Positions 1 through 10,149 are shown, counted from the stretch's first letter. The stretch: DNA of 64,000 nt from Mariniflexile sp. TRM1-10 (GCF_003425985.1 NZ_CP022985.1:1401501-1465500); one strand, 5' to 3'. Program-made: numbers and translations. Notes: generated by a model not told the origin, from the sequence alone.

Positions 1-2
1 AC

Positions 3-1946
3 TACAAACCCACCGAAAAAACAGATATCGGTTTTGAAATAGCTGCAAGTAAAAACGATTTAAACTTATTTTCAACTATAGACGATGCTAATAATGACGG
101 GGTGGCCAGTAAATTTAAAATCTCACAAAACATCACTAAAAAGGATAGTTTATGGAGTCTGAAAGTTTTTGCAGATGCCGATTATATCCAGAAAAATTTT
201 AAAACCATTGAACGTTTGTACAATGCCGAATTTAATAGGGATTGGAATTTAAATGATACTTCCACTAGTACTCCAAACATCAATTTTGGCAATCAAACCT
301 TGCTTACTTCTGGTTTAAGTTTGAATCATCCCGAAAAAGGAAACGTTACCTATCAATTTGAGCATTTAGGTTTTTCTGAAAATTTTAATGGAAACCGCCA
401 TGTTTTCAATACGTTTTTAGCGCTTAATAAATTTAGGATTGCATCATATTCTAGTTTTTTAAATGCCAATTCGACCACCAATACCTCAACATTTTTAAGA
501 TCATCCAACACCATTGCGTATAGTATGAACAAAAGTTGGCTAGGCACTAAATTAGCCATTGAAGACAATGAACAAAAAACTGTTTCAACACAAGAATTAA
601 CACCTTTAAGTCAAAAATTCAAATCGTACGAAGTGTTTTTTGGTGTTGGAGATAGCTCAAAAATTTTTACCGAAATTGGTTATAAAAACAGGGTAAATGA
701 TAGCATTAGAAACAATCAATTGCAAAAAGTAAATACATCGAATACTTTTTATTTAGACACACAGCTTATTCAAAACACCAATACCAACTTAGCCTTATAC
801 GCAAATTACAGAACCTTAAAAAGTGAAGATGAAACCACCGATGACGAGCAGTCTATAAATTCCCGCTTGCAATTCAACCAAAAACTTTTTAAACAATTGG
901 TACAATGGAACACCTTATTTGAAACCAATTCTGGCACTTTACCACAACAAGATTTCACGTATGTTGAAGTAGAACCCGGACAAGGCACTTATACCTGGAT
1001 TGATTACAACGAAAACGGCATTCAGGAGTTAGAGGAATTTGAAATTGCCCAATTTCAAGACCAAGGCAAATACATTCGTGTGCTGTTACCCAATCGGGTT
1101 TATATAAAAACGCATCAAAATAGGCTGAGTCAGACGCTTACCGTTAATCCAGCGCAGTGGTCGGTCTCCGAAAATAAAACACAAAAATTCTGGTCGCATT
1201 TTTACAACCAAACTAGTTATTTGATAGATAGAAAATTAAAACGCGATGGCAGTAGTTTTAACTTAAATCCTTTTGAAAATAGTGAAGAAAACCAATTAGG
1301 ACTTCAATTAAATTTTAGGAATGTCTTGTTTTTTAATCGTGGAAAGCAACATTTTACAACATCTTACACCTACCTTTCAAACAAAACCCGCAACATTTTA
1401 TCTATTGGATTTGTTGAAAATGGATTGAAAAGCCATCAATTTAATTTCAATCATAAATTTGCCGAAAGTTGGTTGATAACACTTCAATCTGATTTTGAAA
1501 AAAATGAAAGCTTAAGTCAAAATTTCGCAAGTAAAAATTACTATTTTGATGAAACCCGATTAAACCCAAAATTATCCTATTTATTTAATGACAATTCGCG
1601 TTTCGATCTCTTCTACCAATATGCCAGTAAAGAAAATACCATTGGTGGTTTAGAAACTTTAAAACAACAAAAATACGGGACTTCATTTACGTTTTCTGGT
1701 AATCAAAAAAATTCTATTATTGGCGAGTTTAACTTTTTCTCCAATAAATTTGATGGCAATACTAACACACCCGTTTCATATCAAATGTTGGAAGGTTTGC
1801 AACCTGGCAAAAACTTTACTTGGAGTGTATTGGCACAAAAAAAACTAACTGATTTCTTAGACCTAAACCTAAGTTATTTTGGTAGAAAAACCGAAACCAG
1901 CAAAACCATTCATACAGGAATGGTACAATTGAAAGCTTATTTTTAA
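3..1946 (+). CDS. Large outer-membrane beta-barrel protein, 5'-truncated by the window
   Basis: The reading frame is open from the first full codon at base 3, so the GTG at 102 is not a real start and the gene begins outside the window. At least 647 residues are visible. Composition suggests an outer-membrane barrel: alternating polar and aromatic strands (RFDLFYQYASKE, SFTFSGNQKN) and a C-terminal phenylalanine after LKAY. Around bases 990-1050 a calcium-loop-like stretch (DYNENGIQELEEFE) is followed by an FQDQGKYIRV-like segment. I associate this pairing with very large flavobacterial surface proteins of unknown function. It converges on the M28 peptidase gene. The outer-membrane location is inferred and the function is unknown. 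Confidence 0.7.
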   Translation, partial: YKPTEKTDIGFEIAASKNDLNLFSTIDDANNDGVASKFKISQNITKKDSLWSLKVFADADYIQKNFKTIERLYNAEFNRDWNLNDTSTSTPNINFGNQTLLTSGLSLNHPEKGNVTYQFEHLGFSENFNGNRHVFNTFLALNKFRIASYSSFLNANSTTNTSTFLRSSNTIAYSMNKSWLGTKLAIEDNEQKTVSTQELTPLSQKFKSYEVFFGVGDSSKIFTEIGYKNRVNDSIRNNQLQKVNTSNTFYLDTQLIQNTNTNLALYANYRTLKSEDETTDDEQSINSRLQFNQKLFKQLVQWNTLFETNSGTLPQQDFTYVEVEPGQGTYTWIDYNENGIQELEEFEIAQFQDQGKYIRVLLPNRVYIKTHQNRLSQTLTVNPAQWSVSENKTQKFWSHFYNQTSYLIDRKLKRDGSSFNLNPFENSEENQLGLQLNFRNVLFFNRGKQHFTTSYTYLSNKTRNILSIGFVENGLKSHQFNFNHKFAESWLITLQSDFEKNESLSQNFASKNYYFDETRLNPKLSYLFNDNSRFDLFYQYASKENTIGGLETLKQQKYGTSFTFSGNQKNSIIGEFNFFSNKFDGNTNTPVSYQMLEGLQPGKNFTWSVLAQKKLTDFLDLNLSYFGRKTETSKTIHTGMVQLKAYF

Positions 1947-1947
1947 T

Positions 1948-2009
1948 CCTGCAAGGTTTTAAAAACCTTGAAAAACCTTGCAGGAAAAGCTAAAACCTTG
2001 CAGGAAAAG
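1948..2009. repeat. Three copies of a 13-bp CCTGCAAGGTTTT word, one inverted, between convergent genes
   Basis: CCTGCAAGGTTTT lies at 1948-1960. Its reverse complement AAAACCTTGCAGG occurs at 1972-1984 and again at 1992-2004, and both of these are followed by AAAAG. The first two can form a hairpin and may act as a bidirectional terminator. The third lies inside the 3' end of the minus-strand peptidase gene and encodes its last residues and stop codon. Confidence 0.75.
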
Positions 2010-2925
2010 TTAATACATCTATTTTTTCAAAAACCGACATGATAACTTTTACAGCTTCTATATAAAATTCTGGTTGAATATTTTCGTAATCATCGGTTGG
2101 TTCGTGGTAATCTTCATGGTCATCAACACCAAAATATAAAAATGGAATCTTTTTTTTGTGAAAAGAGGCGTGATCGGACGCATGGGTCCAATTGTCTTTC
2201 CAGTTACCTTCATCATGTCCTGTTAAAAAATTTATTTTATTTGAATATTTATGATTTGAAATCACCTTTTTCAAAGTTTCATTATAAACAGTACCGACAA
2301 CAAATAGTTCATTTTTATCACTTCTGCTAATCATATCCATATTAAGGTTTACGATGATTTGTTTTAAGGGAATAATAGAATGATTTACAAAATACTTAGA
2401 CCCTTGAAGTCCTAATTCTTCGGCATCAAAAGCAGCTAAAACAACCGAATGTTTGGGTGGGTTGTTTTTAAAATATTCAGCAAAACTAAACAAGGCACTT
2501 ACTCCCGAAGCGTCATCATCTGCACCATTATATATTTGCCCATTCTTAATACCTTCATGGTCGTAATGTGCACTAATAACTATGTATTTATCTGGATATA
2601 AGGATCCTTTTATTAATCCTAAAACATTAACGCCATTATGATGCTTTCCTTCATGGAAAAATGAAAAGGGTTGTCCATAACGTTTCCCTAACGGTAAAAC
2701 ATGACCAGCAGAAAACTGATTGACAATGTATTTTTTTGCTTTTTCCCCGCCTTTTGTTCCTGTTTTTCGTCCTTCAAATGCATCAGATGATAGGGCTTTA
2801 ATATGTTGAAGGAGCATAGATTCGTCAAACAAAGATGTTTTGGAATTATTAGGATGCATCATTTGTGCATGACACGCCGTACCCAAAAAATATCCCAACA
2901 CAAAAAAGCAAACAAGTTTCTTCAT
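1990..2925 (-). CDS. Secreted M28-family zinc aminopeptidase
   Basis: This 311-residue protein has an N-terminal signal peptide (MKKLVCFFVLGYFLGTACHAQ). Signal peptidase I cleavage after HAQ seems likelier than lipidation, because the residue at -3 of the cysteine does not fit a lipobox. M28 zinc-ligand motifs appear in order: HYDH at about 120-123, GADDDASGV at about 134-142, DAEELG with the catalytic glutamates at about 167-172, NMDM at about 195-198 and a late histidine in SDHASFH near 250. M28 enzymes are di-zinc exopeptidases, so a periplasmic or extracellular peptide-trimming role is inferred. The last residues, FPARF, come from an intergenic repeat that has become coding, so the C-terminus is probably strain-specific. 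Confidence 0.88.
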   Translation of the reverse strand: MKKLVCFFVLGYFLGTACHAQMMHPNNSKTSLFDESMLLQHIKALSSDAFEGRKTGTKGGEKAKKYIVNQFSAGHVLPLGKRYGQPFSFFHEGKHHNGVNVLGLIKGSLYPDKYIVISAHYDHEGIKNGQIYNGADDDASGVSALFSFAEYFKNNPPKHSVVLAAFDAEELGLQGSKYFVNHSIIPLKQIIVNLNMDMISRSDKNELFVVGTVYNETLKKVISNHKYSNKINFLTGHDEGNWKDNWTHASDHASFHKKKIPFLYFGVDDHEDYHEPTDDYENIQPEFYIEAVKVIMSVFEKIDVLTFPARF

Positions 2926-2958
2926 TTTATAAATTTAATAACCAAATCTAAATAAAAA

Positions 2959-2978
2959 ACCCAAGCTTTTGCTTGGGT
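2959..2978 (-). terminator. Rho-independent terminator after sdhB
   Basis: ACCCAAGC (2959-2966), loop TTTT, GCTTGGGT (2971-2978) form a perfect 8-bp stem. On the minus strand it is followed by a T tract (complement of 2954-2958). It lies about 30 bases past the sdhB stop and ends the sdhCAB transcript. Confidence 0.85.
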
Positions 2979-3006
2979 CTTATAAATTATCGATGAAAGG
3001 GAATTA

Positions 3007-3750
3007 TTATGATAAGCTCGCTTTCATTAATTCTCTATTCATACGAGCTATGTTCTCTAATGAAATGTCTTTTGGACATTCAATTTCGCAGGCACCTGTA
3101 TTGGTACAGTTTCCAAAACCTTCCAAATCCATTTGCGCCACCATATTGCGAACACGGTCTGCAGCTTCTATTTGTCCTTGAGGCAACAACGCATATTGTG
3201 ATACTTTAGCACCCACAAATAACATAGCAGATGAGTTTTTACACGAAGCAACACACGCACCACAACCTATACAAGTTGCTGCATCCATAGCTTCATCGGC
3301 AGCGTGTTTAGAAATTGGAATCGAATTCGCATCTTGTGTATTTCCTGAAGTATTAACAGAGATATAGCCACCTGCCTGTTGAATACGTTCAAAAGATGTT
3401 CTATCGACCACTAAATCTTTAATCACAGGGAATGCAGTTGCTCTAAATGGTTCGATAGTAATCGTATCGCCATCTTTAAACATACGCATATGTAATTGAC
3501 AAGTCGTTACGCCTCTATCCGGACCATGGGCTTCACCATTTATGTACATAGAACACATACCGCAAATACCTTCGCGACAATCGTGATCGAAAGCCACAGG
3601 CTCTTCTCCAGTATTTACCAATTGTTCATTCAAAACATCCATCATTTCTAAAAAAGACATATGCTCTGAAATATCAGTTACTTTATAATCGACCATTTGA
3701 CCCTTTGCTTTCGAGTCTTTTTGTCTCCAAATTTTAAGTGTTAGATTCAT
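3007..3750 (-). CDS. sdhB: Succinate dehydrogenase/fumarate reductase iron-sulfur subunit
   Basis: This 247-residue electron-transfer subunit links the flavoprotein to the membrane cytochrome. Cluster ligands are visible: the [2Fe-2S] set C58, C63, C66 and C84 (CREGICGMC), then ferredoxin-like [11 protein letters not shown] at 160-170 and [12 protein letters not shown] at about 215-226 for the [4Fe-4S] and [3Fe-4S] clusters. The length and the single membrane partner match the diheme type-B enzyme of Bacteroidota, which uses menaquinone. It is the last gene of sdhC-sdhA-sdhB, separated from sdhA by a 109-bp spacer of short repeated words and followed by a terminator. Confidence 0.96.
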   Translation of the reverse strand: MNLTLKIWRQKDSKAKGQMVDYKVTDISEHMSFLEMMDVLNEQLVNTGEEPVAFDHDCREGICGMCSMYINGEAHGPDRGVTTCQLHMRMFKDGDTITIEPFRATAFPVIKDLVVDRTSFERIQQAGGYISVNTSGNTQDANSIPISKHAADEAMDAATCIGCGACVASCKNSSAMLFVGAKVSQYALLPQGQIEAADRVRNMVAQMDLEGFGNCTNTGACEIECPKDISLENIARMNRELMKASLS

Positions 3751-3751
3751 A

Positions 3752-3862
3752 TTTTTTAGTTGTTGGTTGTTGGCTGTTGGTTGTTAGCTGTTATATGTGG
3801 ATGTTAAATTTTTCATCTAAAAACTTTTAACCCATTAACTATCAACCACAAACCATCAACTA
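3752..3862 (-). repeat. Short-word inverted array in the sdhA-sdhB spacer
   Basis: The spacer has two opposed arms. Bases 3758-3793 repeat GTTGGTTGTTGGCTGTTGG-like words. Bases 3832-3862 hold the complementary type (ATCAACCACAAACCATCAAC). About 38 bases of A/T-rich sequence separate them, themselves showing GTTAAA/TTTAAC complementarity. The arms are similar but not exact complements, as if words had been added and lost. The sdhA stop codon lies in the outer end of the right arm. Confidence 0.7.
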
Positions 3863-5872
3863 TTTATAACTACGTTGTTTTAGTTCTATATCTTTAAACT
3901 CTAATATTTCTTTATGCAAAATCGCATCAGCTGGTTCTCCTTTGTATTCCCAAGCAGCTACATAAGCGTAATCTTTATCGTTACGTTTTGCCTCACCTTT
4001 TTGTTCGCCGTCTAATTCAACGGACTCTTCTCTAAAATGACCTCCACAAGATTCGTTTCTATTAAGTGCATCTTTAGCAAATAGCTCGCCTAACTCAAGA
4101 AAATCTGCTACACGACCTGCTTTTTCTAACTCAGGATTCATTTCGTTAGCAGAACCTGGTACTTTAACATTTTTCCAGAAATCTTCGCGTAATGCTTTTA
4201 TTTCTACCATGGCTTCTTTTAAACCTTGCTCGTTACGAGACATTCCACATTTATCCCACATGATTTTACCTAATTTTTTGTGGTAATAATCTACTGAATG
4301 CGTTCCTTTATTATTGATGAAGAAATTGATTCTATCTGTTACTTCTTTTTCAGCTTCGTCAAACTCTGGCGTATTGGTTGGAATTTTACCTGTTCTAATT
4401 TCTTTAGAAAGATAATCGCCAATGGTATAAGGCAATACAAAATAACCATCTGCCAACCCTTGCATCAGCGCCGAAGCTCCAAGTCTATTTGCTCCATGGT
4501 CTGAGAAGTTAGCTTCACCGATACAGTATAAGCCATCAACCGAAGTCATTAAGTTATAATCAACCCAAATTCCTCCCATGGTGTAGTGTGTTGCAGGGTA
4601 AATCATCATAGGTGTTTTGTATGGATCTTCATCTACAATTTTCTCATACATTTGGAATAAGTTTCCGTATTTCTCTTCTACAATCGCTTGACCTAATTCG
4701 TATATTTTAGCATCCGATGGATTTTCTATATTCTGAATTTTAGCTTGCGTTTTCCCATAGCGTGTAATTGCTGAAGCAAAATCTAAAAACACCGCTTCAC
4801 CGGTAGCATTCACTCCAAAACCAGCATCACAACGTTCTTTAGCAGCACGAGAAGCCACATCACGAGGCACTAAATTACCAAACGCTGGGTAACGGCGCTC
4901 TAGGAAATAATCTCTGTTTTCTTCAGCGATATCGGTTGGTTTTATTTTGCGCTGTTGCAGTGCTTTAGCATCTTCAATATTCTTTGGTACCCAAATACGC
5001 CCGTCGTTACGCAACGATTCGGACATTAAGGTTAATTTAGATTGATAGTCACCAGAACGCGGAATACATGTTGGGTGAATTTGAGTGAAGCAAGGATTTG
5101 CGAAATACGCGCCTTTTTTATGAATTTTCCAAGCAGCAGTTGCGTTACTTCCCATAGCATTGGTTGACAAGAAATATACATTTCCGTAACCACCGGAAGC
5201 AATAACCACAGCATGTGCGGAATGACGCTCTATTTCACCTGTAATTAAATTACGGGCAATAATACCTCGTGCTTTCCCATCAACCTTAACAACATCAAGC
5301 ATTTCGTGGCGGTTGAACATTTCAATTTTACCACGTGCAATTTGACGGTTCATTGCTGAATAAGCTCCTAATAATAATTGCTGACCTGTTTGTCCTTTAG
5401 CATAAAAAGTTCTAGAAACCAAAACGCCTCCAAACGAACGGTTGTCTAACAATCCACCATAATCACGGGCAAAAGGAACTCCTTGTGCCACACATTGGTC
5501 AATAATATTTGCTGATACCTCAGCTAAACGGTACACGTTAGCTTCACGGGAACGGTAATCACCTCCCTTTACAGTATCGTAAAATAATCTATATGTTGAA
5601 TCGCCATCACCTTGGTAGTTCTTGGCAGCATTAATTCCACCTTGTGCCGCAATAGAGTGTGCTCTACGAGGTGAATCTTGATAAGCAAATGCTTTTACAT
5701 TATAACCTAACTCTGCTAAAGTAGCTGCTGCTGAACCTCCTGCTAACCCTGTTCCAACAACGATAACATCAATATGACGCTTATTAGCCGGATTTACTAA
5801 ATTGATATGATTTTTATAATCTGTCCATTTATCTTGAATTGGACCATGTGGTATTTTTGAATCTAATGCCAT
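3860..5872 (-). CDS. sdhA: Succinate dehydrogenase/fumarate reductase flavoprotein subunit
   Basis: This 670-residue catalytic subunit oxidises succinate to fumarate with covalently bound FAD. The FAD dinucleotide fold is at about 38-47 ([10 protein letters not shown]), the flavin-linking histidine at about 72 (AHSIAAQGG), and an active-site region HPTCIPR near 256. The C-terminus is long, as in other Bacteroidota. An in-frame ATG lies 39 bases further upstream, but that start would overlap sdhC by 29 bases and add a hydrophobic stretch absent from the family. The ATG at 5872, 10 bases after the sdhC stop, gives the expected MALDSKIP start. It is co-transcribed with sdhC. Confidence 0.96.
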   Translation of the reverse strand: MALDSKIPHGPIQDKWTDYKNHINLVNPANKRHIDVIVVGTGLAGGSAAATLAELGYNVKAFAYQDSPRRAHSIAAQGGINAAKNYQGDGDSTYRLFYDTVKGGDYRSREANVYRLAEVSANIIDQCVAQGVPFARDYGGLLDNRSFGGVLVSRTFYAKGQTGQQLLLGAYSAMNRQIARGKIEMFNRHEMLDVVKVDGKARGIIARNLITGEIERHSAHAVVIASGGYGNVYFLSTNAMGSNATAAWKIHKKGAYFANPCFTQIHPTCIPRSGDYQSKLTLMSESLRNDGRIWVPKNIEDAKALQQRKIKPTDIAEENRDYFLERRYPAFGNLVPRDVASRAAKERCDAGFGVNATGEAVFLDFASAITRYGKTQAKIQNIENPSDAKIYELGQAIVEEKYGNLFQMYEKIVDEDPYKTPMMIYPATHYTMGGIWVDYNLMTSVDGLYCIGEANFSDHGANRLGASALMQGLADGYFVLPYTIGDYLSKEIRTGKIPTNTPEFDEAEKEVTDRINFFINNKGTHSVDYYHKKLGKIMWDKCGMSRNEQGLKEAMVEIKALREDFWKNVKVPGSANEMNPELEKAGRVADFLELGELFAKDALNRNESCGGHFREESVELDGEQKGEAKRNDKDYAYVAAWEYKGEPADAILHKEILEFKDIELKQRSYK

Positions 5873-5882
5873 TTTTCTAAGA

Positions 5883-6560
5883 TTAATGGTTAAAATAATG
5901 ATACAAAGCAATAAATATAAATCCTAATGGAATTAAAATAGCATATGCTTTACCAAAACTTTGTAATCTCTTTTTTCTTATTGTAGAAACTCCCATAGAT
6001 TGGAATGCTGACGCAAAGCCATGTAACAAATGCAATGCTAAAAACACAAACGCTATTACATAAGCACCAACTCTAATTGGGCTTACAAACTTTTCTTGTA
6101 GCTCATGGAAATATCGGTAACCATCAACAAGGTCATGTCCCCCAGACCAATCACCTTTAATATATTTGGCATTAATTTCTGGAAACCAAAAATCGATAAA
6201 GTGCAAGACGATAAATGCCAAAATAGCAACACCAGTGTAAATCATGTTTCGACTCATCCACGTGGAGTTAGCTGCACCATTGTTTTTCACATAAGCAATA
6301 TGTCTTGCTTTATTGTTTCTTATTTCCAAGATAAAACCCATAACAAAATGGAATATAACGCCAAAAATTAATATGGGTTGCATCACAAATTGAATTAACC
6401 AATTAGTTCCCATATAGTGAGAGACCTCATTAAAGAGATTGCCACTAAAAACAGATAAAAGATTAATTGCAAGATGTTGAAGTAAGAAAAACATGAGGAA
6501 GAAAGCTGAAAGCGCCATGGCTACTTTTCTTCCGATTGAAGATTTAAAAAATCCGCTCAT
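5883..6560 (-). CDS. sdhC: Succinate dehydrogenase cytochrome b558 membrane subunit
   Basis: This 225-residue integral membrane protein has five predicted hydrophobic segments, at about 12-38, 54-78, 106-124, 162-182 and 206-222. Histidines suitable for two b hemes lie in the helices (H29, H71, H120, H177/H180). It anchors SdhA and SdhB and passes electrons to menaquinone. It is the first gene of the operon, with a well-formed promoter ending about 20 bases upstream. The single-polypeptide anchor is the usual type-B arrangement in this phylum. Confidence 0.93.
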   Translation of the reverse strand: MSGFFKSSIGRKVAMALSAFFLMFFLLQHLAINLLSVFSGNLFNEVSHYMGTNWLIQFVMQPILIFGVIFHFVMGFILEIRNNKARHIAYVKNNGAANSTWMSRNMIYTGVAILAFIVLHFIDFWFPEINAKYIKGDWSGGHDLVDGYRYFHELQEKFVSPIRVGAYVIAFVFLALHLLHGFASAFQSMGVSTIRKKRLQSFGKAYAILIPLGFIFIALYHYFNH

Positions 6561-6585
6561 TATTTAATTTGTTAAGTATAGTTCG

Positions 6586-6616
6586 CAAAGGTAATTTACA
6601 ATAAATTCATAGGCAA
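6586..6616 (-). promoter_or_regulatory. Promoter of sdhCAB
   Basis: On the minus strand TTG (complement of 6614-6616), 20 bases, then TACCTTTG (complement of 6586-6593) match the Bacteroidota primary-sigma consensus TTG/TAnnTTTG. The predicted transcription start leaves a leader of about 20 nt before the sdhC ATG. Confidence 0.75.
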
Positions 6617-6831
6617 AAAGTTGAGCTGTAAAATTCTAATTTAGAACAATTATAAGTAATAATACTTAGTTTTTAAAAACAATTCGGAATTGTTATTTTT
6701 AAACACCAAAAAAAAGCAATAAAATAAAAATACTTTTATGTTTTTGAAAATTTCATAACAAAAGTAGTGCTTCAAAAATTAAAAATTGAACTTTCATGCC
6801 CATTAAAAACTATTTTCTAACAAAAATAAAC
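6617..6831 (-). other. A/T-rich gap with one inverted repeat, possible terminator
   Basis: No gene is seen. AACAATTC, G, GAATTGTT at 6678-6694 is a perfect inverted repeat flanked by A and T runs. It may terminate transcription of the metalloprotease gene that ends at 6832, although it lies 140 bases downstream. The rest is featureless A/T-rich sequence. Confidence 0.35.
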
Positions 6832-8646
6832 TTACTCTATAAGTATTTTTTTAGTAATTTCTGCTCTTTCGGAAAGAATCTTAACAAAATACAAGCCTTT
6901 TGAAACACCAAGTAAGTTAATGGTTTGTGTTTTTGATGCATTAGTCATATCGTGCTGAGATATTAGCCTACCCCTAACATCATATACAACTATCTTATCT
7001 AAATTAATGAGTGATGTATTTTTTATATAAAATTGCCCACTTGTTGGGTTGGGATACATATTAATCGCCGCATTTAACTCTTCTTCTTCAATACCCAAAG
7101 AACAAGGGTGGTTAGTCATTAAAGGCTGTGTACATACCATGGAACCCGTACTTCTTACCTGAATGGCATTTGCAACTGTAATATTTCTAGTACCCAAAAC
7201 TCTTTGCTCTTCAGAATTTGAAAGTGCATAGTTCATAACATCATTTGTATCATTAACATGAGCTAATTGATGTCCATGACCTAACTCGTGAAGCGCCACA
7301 CTTTCAAAGTCATATTGAGAAATTCCTGTTGAATTGGTAGCAGAACTAAAATTCCAGTTAATTGCGTCATCAAAAACAAGATCTAATTCTGATACAAACC
7401 AATTAAATGTTGAGCCAGATGAACAACCACCATAGTGAGATGTACACTGACCTAAAACATCTGCTTCTAACTCATCACCATTATCAAACCTAATAACATT
7501 TACATCATCTTGTGAAGCAACATCTACTGTAGTCGTAGCTCCTACTACCCAATTAATACCTGTTTCACATCGCCATGTTTCAAAAGCCCTTAAAAAGGCG
7601 GCTTTGGCATTGACATTGGCATCGAAATCTGTAAACATACGCCATGTGTAACCTCCAGCAGCGTCATCATTAATATGCTGGGTCCTGTAAGCATATAAAG
7701 GAAGTGCCCCGTTGTCACCACCTGTACTTGTCTCATCATCAGCATCGTAATATACATTTGATTCAGAATACGTAATTGTTAAACTATTAGTTGAAGTTGC
7801 CGAAGCATTGGTATTATCTGTAATTCTAATTTGCCCTGTTCCTGCTTCAGAAGGAATTTCAACTGTAATTTGTGTGTCAGACCAAGTGAGCACTTGTGTA
7901 CCTATAGCTTCAATAAAAGTAGCACCTCCATCATCGGCATTACTAAATAACACTTTGCCTTTGGTTGTACCAAAACCAGTCCCATTAATGGTAAGCACCG
8001 TTTTGGTTCCTGCAGTGGCCGTTGTTGGATTAAAAGTTATGGAGCCTGGAGCCGCTAATGCACTTTTGTTTAAACTAGTTTGTTTTTTAGAACTGTCAAA
8101 ATCAGCAACTTCAATATAAGCTGTATTGGTATGACTCATAATTTCATTATAAAAAGAAGTTGCTATGCCTTTCTTTTTATTGAAAGGATTAATAGCTTCG
8201 TCGCTATATAAGTTATATTTATAAAAACCTTGTAATGAGCCATAAGGTTTAAATTGCTTTATTGAAGATTTATTTAAAACATTTGATTTAATATTATTAT
8301 CATATAGCATAAATATTCCAATATCATCAGTATGCAATTTCAAACTTGGGGTAACAACTTCAGCAGATAAACCAACTGTTCCTCCTTTGGTTATAACCTC
8401 AATGGTTTCATACATACCTCCTTTAAAAACTTTATATACTTGTATTTTATTTGCTGTGTAAATATTCTTTTTTTCGGCATCCCAAAATGATTTTTTTGAA
8501 ATAACCTTTCCTTCTACCACCAAACTTGAATTTTCAATTTGCTTTTTTAATGAAGCCTCTTTAAGTAAGATTTGTGCAGGTATGCTACATGGAACAAACA
8601 CCATCAATAACAAAACCACTTTTATATGTATTATAATTTTTTTCAT
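6832..8646 (-). CDS. Secreted zinc metalloprotease with IPT/TIG domain and T9SS sorting domain
   Basis: From the ATG at 8646 (604 residues) a signal peptide is evident (MKKIIIHIKVVLLLMVFVPC, SIPAQ). In order there are an N-terminal region with no recognised domain, an IPT/TIG-like immunoglobulin fold at about 200-303 (GSITFNPTTATAGT..TINGTGFG), a matrixin-type catalytic domain with zinc motif HELGHGHQLAH at 453-463 followed by a methionine (NDVMNY), and a type A type IX secretion sorting domain from about 528 (MYPNPTSGQFYI..KGLYFVKIL). The longer open frame to 8823 adds 59 residues before the signal peptide and is rejected. Secretion to the cell surface or medium is expected. The substrate is unknown. 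Confidence 0.88.
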   Translation of the reverse strand: MKKIIIHIKVVLLLMVFVPCSIPAQILLKEASLKKQIENSSLVVEGKVISKKSFWDAEKKNIYTANKIQVYKVFKGGMYETIEVITKGGTVGLSAEVVTPSLKLHTDDIGIFMLYDNNIKSNVLNKSSIKQFKPYGSLQGFYKYNLYSDEAINPFNKKKGIATSFYNEIMSHTNTAYIEVADFDSSKKQTSLNKSALAAPGSITFNPTTATAGTKTVLTINGTGFGTTKGKVLFSNADDGGATFIEAIGTQVLTWSDTQITVEIPSEAGTGQIRITDNTNASATSTNSLTITYSESNVYYDADDETSTGGDNGALPLYAYRTQHINDDAAGGYTWRMFTDFDANVNAKAAFLRAFETWRCETGINWVVGATTTVDVASQDDVNVIRFDNGDELEADVLGQCTSHYGGCSSGSTFNWFVSELDLVFDDAINWNFSSATNSTGISQYDFESVALHELGHGHQLAHVNDTNDVMNYALSNSEEQRVLGTRNITVANAIQVRSTGSMVCTQPLMTNHPCSLGIEEEELNAAINMYPNPTSGQFYIKNTSLINLDKIVVYDVRGRLISQHDMTNASKTQTINLLGVSKGLYFVKILSERAEITKKILIE

Positions 8647-8685
8647 AATGTTAACCGTTTTAGTGATTTCGAGATGGGGCAGTAT

Positions 8686-8693
8686 CAAATATA
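8686..8693 (-). promoter_or_regulatory. Possible -7 element for the metalloprotease gene
   Basis: The complement reads TATATTTG, a match to TAnnTTTG, giving a leader of about 35 nt. No good TTG lies at the expected upstream distance, so this is a half-promoter call. Confidence 0.4.
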
Positions 8694-8823
8694 GCAAATT
8701 ATTACATATGATTTGTTTAGTTTTGTTACTTTTAGTATCCTTAATATTTACATAACATCCATTTAAAGACACTAAAAGCTGCGTCTTACATAATTGATTT
8801 ACAACGAATTTAAAAACAAACAC

Positions 8824-10116
8824 ATGAAATATTTACCAATAGATTCTTCACTTTTTATTAATAACAGAAAAAACTTTACTGCCAAAATGAAACCTAGCAG
8901 TTTAGCTGTTTTTAACTCAAACGACATCTACCCTATAAGTGCCGATAGTACGATGCCTTTTCAACAACATCGTGATATTTTTTATTTAAGTGGTGTAGAC
9001 CAGGAAGAAAGCATTTTGGTATTGTTTCCCGATTGCCCTAAAGAAAAACATCGCGAAATTTTATTTTTAAAAGAAACCAATGCCCATATTGCTATCTGGG
9101 AAGGTGAAAAACTTACCAAAGAAAAAGCTTTTGAAACCAGCGGTATTAAAACAGTGTATTGGCTTCAAGACATGGAAAAGATCATGTTTGAACTCATGAC
9201 ACAATGTGACACGGTTTACATAAACACCAACGAACATTATAGAGCCAATGTTGAAACCGAAACCCGTGAAGACCGCTATACCAAATGGTTAAAAGAGAAA
9301 TATCCAGCGCACAGTGTCGCTAAAAGCGCCCCCATTTTACAACGTCTTCGTTCAGTTAAAAGTCAAATTGAAATCAATTTAATCCAACAAGCGTGTAACA
9401 TTACCGAAAAAGGATTCCGTAGAATTTTAAACTTTGTAAAACCAGACGTTTGGGAATATGAAATTGAAGCTGAACTAATGCACGAGTTTTTGCTTAACCG
9501 TTCTAAAGGATTTGCCTACACACCCATTATCGCTTCTGGAAATAATGCCAACGTATTGCATTATATCGAAAACAACAAACAATGTAAAGCAGGTGATTTA
9601 ATTTTATTCGATACTGCTGCAGAGTATGCTAATTATTCAAGTGATTTAAGTAGAACCATTCCTGTTTCCGGGAAATATTCCGTGAGACAAAAAGCGGTTT
9701 ACAATGCTGTTTTAAGAGTAAAAAATGAAGCCACAAAATTATTAACTCCCGGAACTATTTGGGCAGATTACCATCTGGAAGTTGGTAAAATAATGACTTC
9801 TGAATTGCTAGGTTTAGGTTTATTGGACAAAGCCGATATACAAAATGAAAACCCGGATTGGCCTGCTTACAAAAAATATTTTATGCATGGAACCAGCCAT
9901 CACATGGGTTTAGATACGCACGATTATGGGATTTTAACCGAACCTATGCAAGCCAACATGGTGTTTACCGTAGAACCTGGAATTTACATTCCAGAAGAAG
10001 GTTTTGGAATACGATTGGAAGATGATGTGGTTATCCAAAAATCCGGAGAACCATTTAATTTAATGCGGAACATTCCTATTGAAGCTGAGGAAATCGAAGC
10101 CCTAATGAATTTATAA
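8824..10116 (+). CDS. pepP: Xaa-Pro aminopeptidase (M24B)
   Basis: This 430-residue metalloaminopeptidase removes an N-terminal residue preceding proline. The creatinase-like N-domain spans about 1-165. The pita-bread catalytic domain carries the five dimetal ligands D263 (LFDTAAEY), D274 (SSDLSRT), H359 (GTSHHMG), E384 (TVEPGIY) and E399 (GIRLEDDV). The longer frame from 8794 adds ten residues unlike the family; the ATG at 8824, after AAACAC, is preferred. No signal peptide is seen, so it is probably cytoplasmic. It is divergent from the metalloprotease and convergent with aspartate kinase. Confidence 0.93.
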   Translation: MKYLPIDSSLFINNRKNFTAKMKPSSLAVFNSNDIYPISADSTMPFQQHRDIFYLSGVDQEESILVLFPDCPKEKHREILFLKETNAHIAIWEGEKLTKEKAFETSGIKTVYWLQDMEKIMFELMTQCDTVYINTNEHYRANVETETREDRYTKWLKEKYPAHSVAKSAPILQRLRSVKSQIEINLIQQACNITEKGFRRILNFVKPDVWEYEIEAELMHEFLLNRSKGFAYTPIIASGNNANVLHYIENNKQCKAGDLILFDTAAEYANYSSDLSRTIPVSGKYSVRQKAVYNAVLRVKNEATKLLTPGTIWADYHLEVGKIMTSELLGLGLLDKADIQNENPDWPAYKKYFMHGTSHHMGLDTHDYGILTEPMQANMVFTVEPGIYIPEEGFGIRLEDDVVIQKSGEPFNLMRNIPIEAEEIEALMNL

Positions 10117-10123
10117 AAAGAAG

Positions 10124-10149
10124 AAAGGGTCGTTTTTCAACGACCCTTT
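10124..10149. terminator. Bidirectional terminator between pepP and aspartate kinase
   Basis: AAAGGGTCGTT (10124-10134), loop TTTC, AACGACCCTTT (10139-10149) make a perfect 11-bp stem. On the minus strand a T-rich tail follows (complement of 10113-10123), so it serves the kinase gene best and could also end pepP. Confidence 0.82.

Noticed and set aside
3860..5911. Longer sdhA start overlapping sdhC
   Set aside because: The extra 13 residues are hydrophobic and absent from the family; the ATG at 5872 follows sdhC by 10 bases.
8647..8823. 59-residue N-terminal extension of the metalloprotease
   Set aside because: It precedes a complete signal peptide and contains the divergent promoter region.
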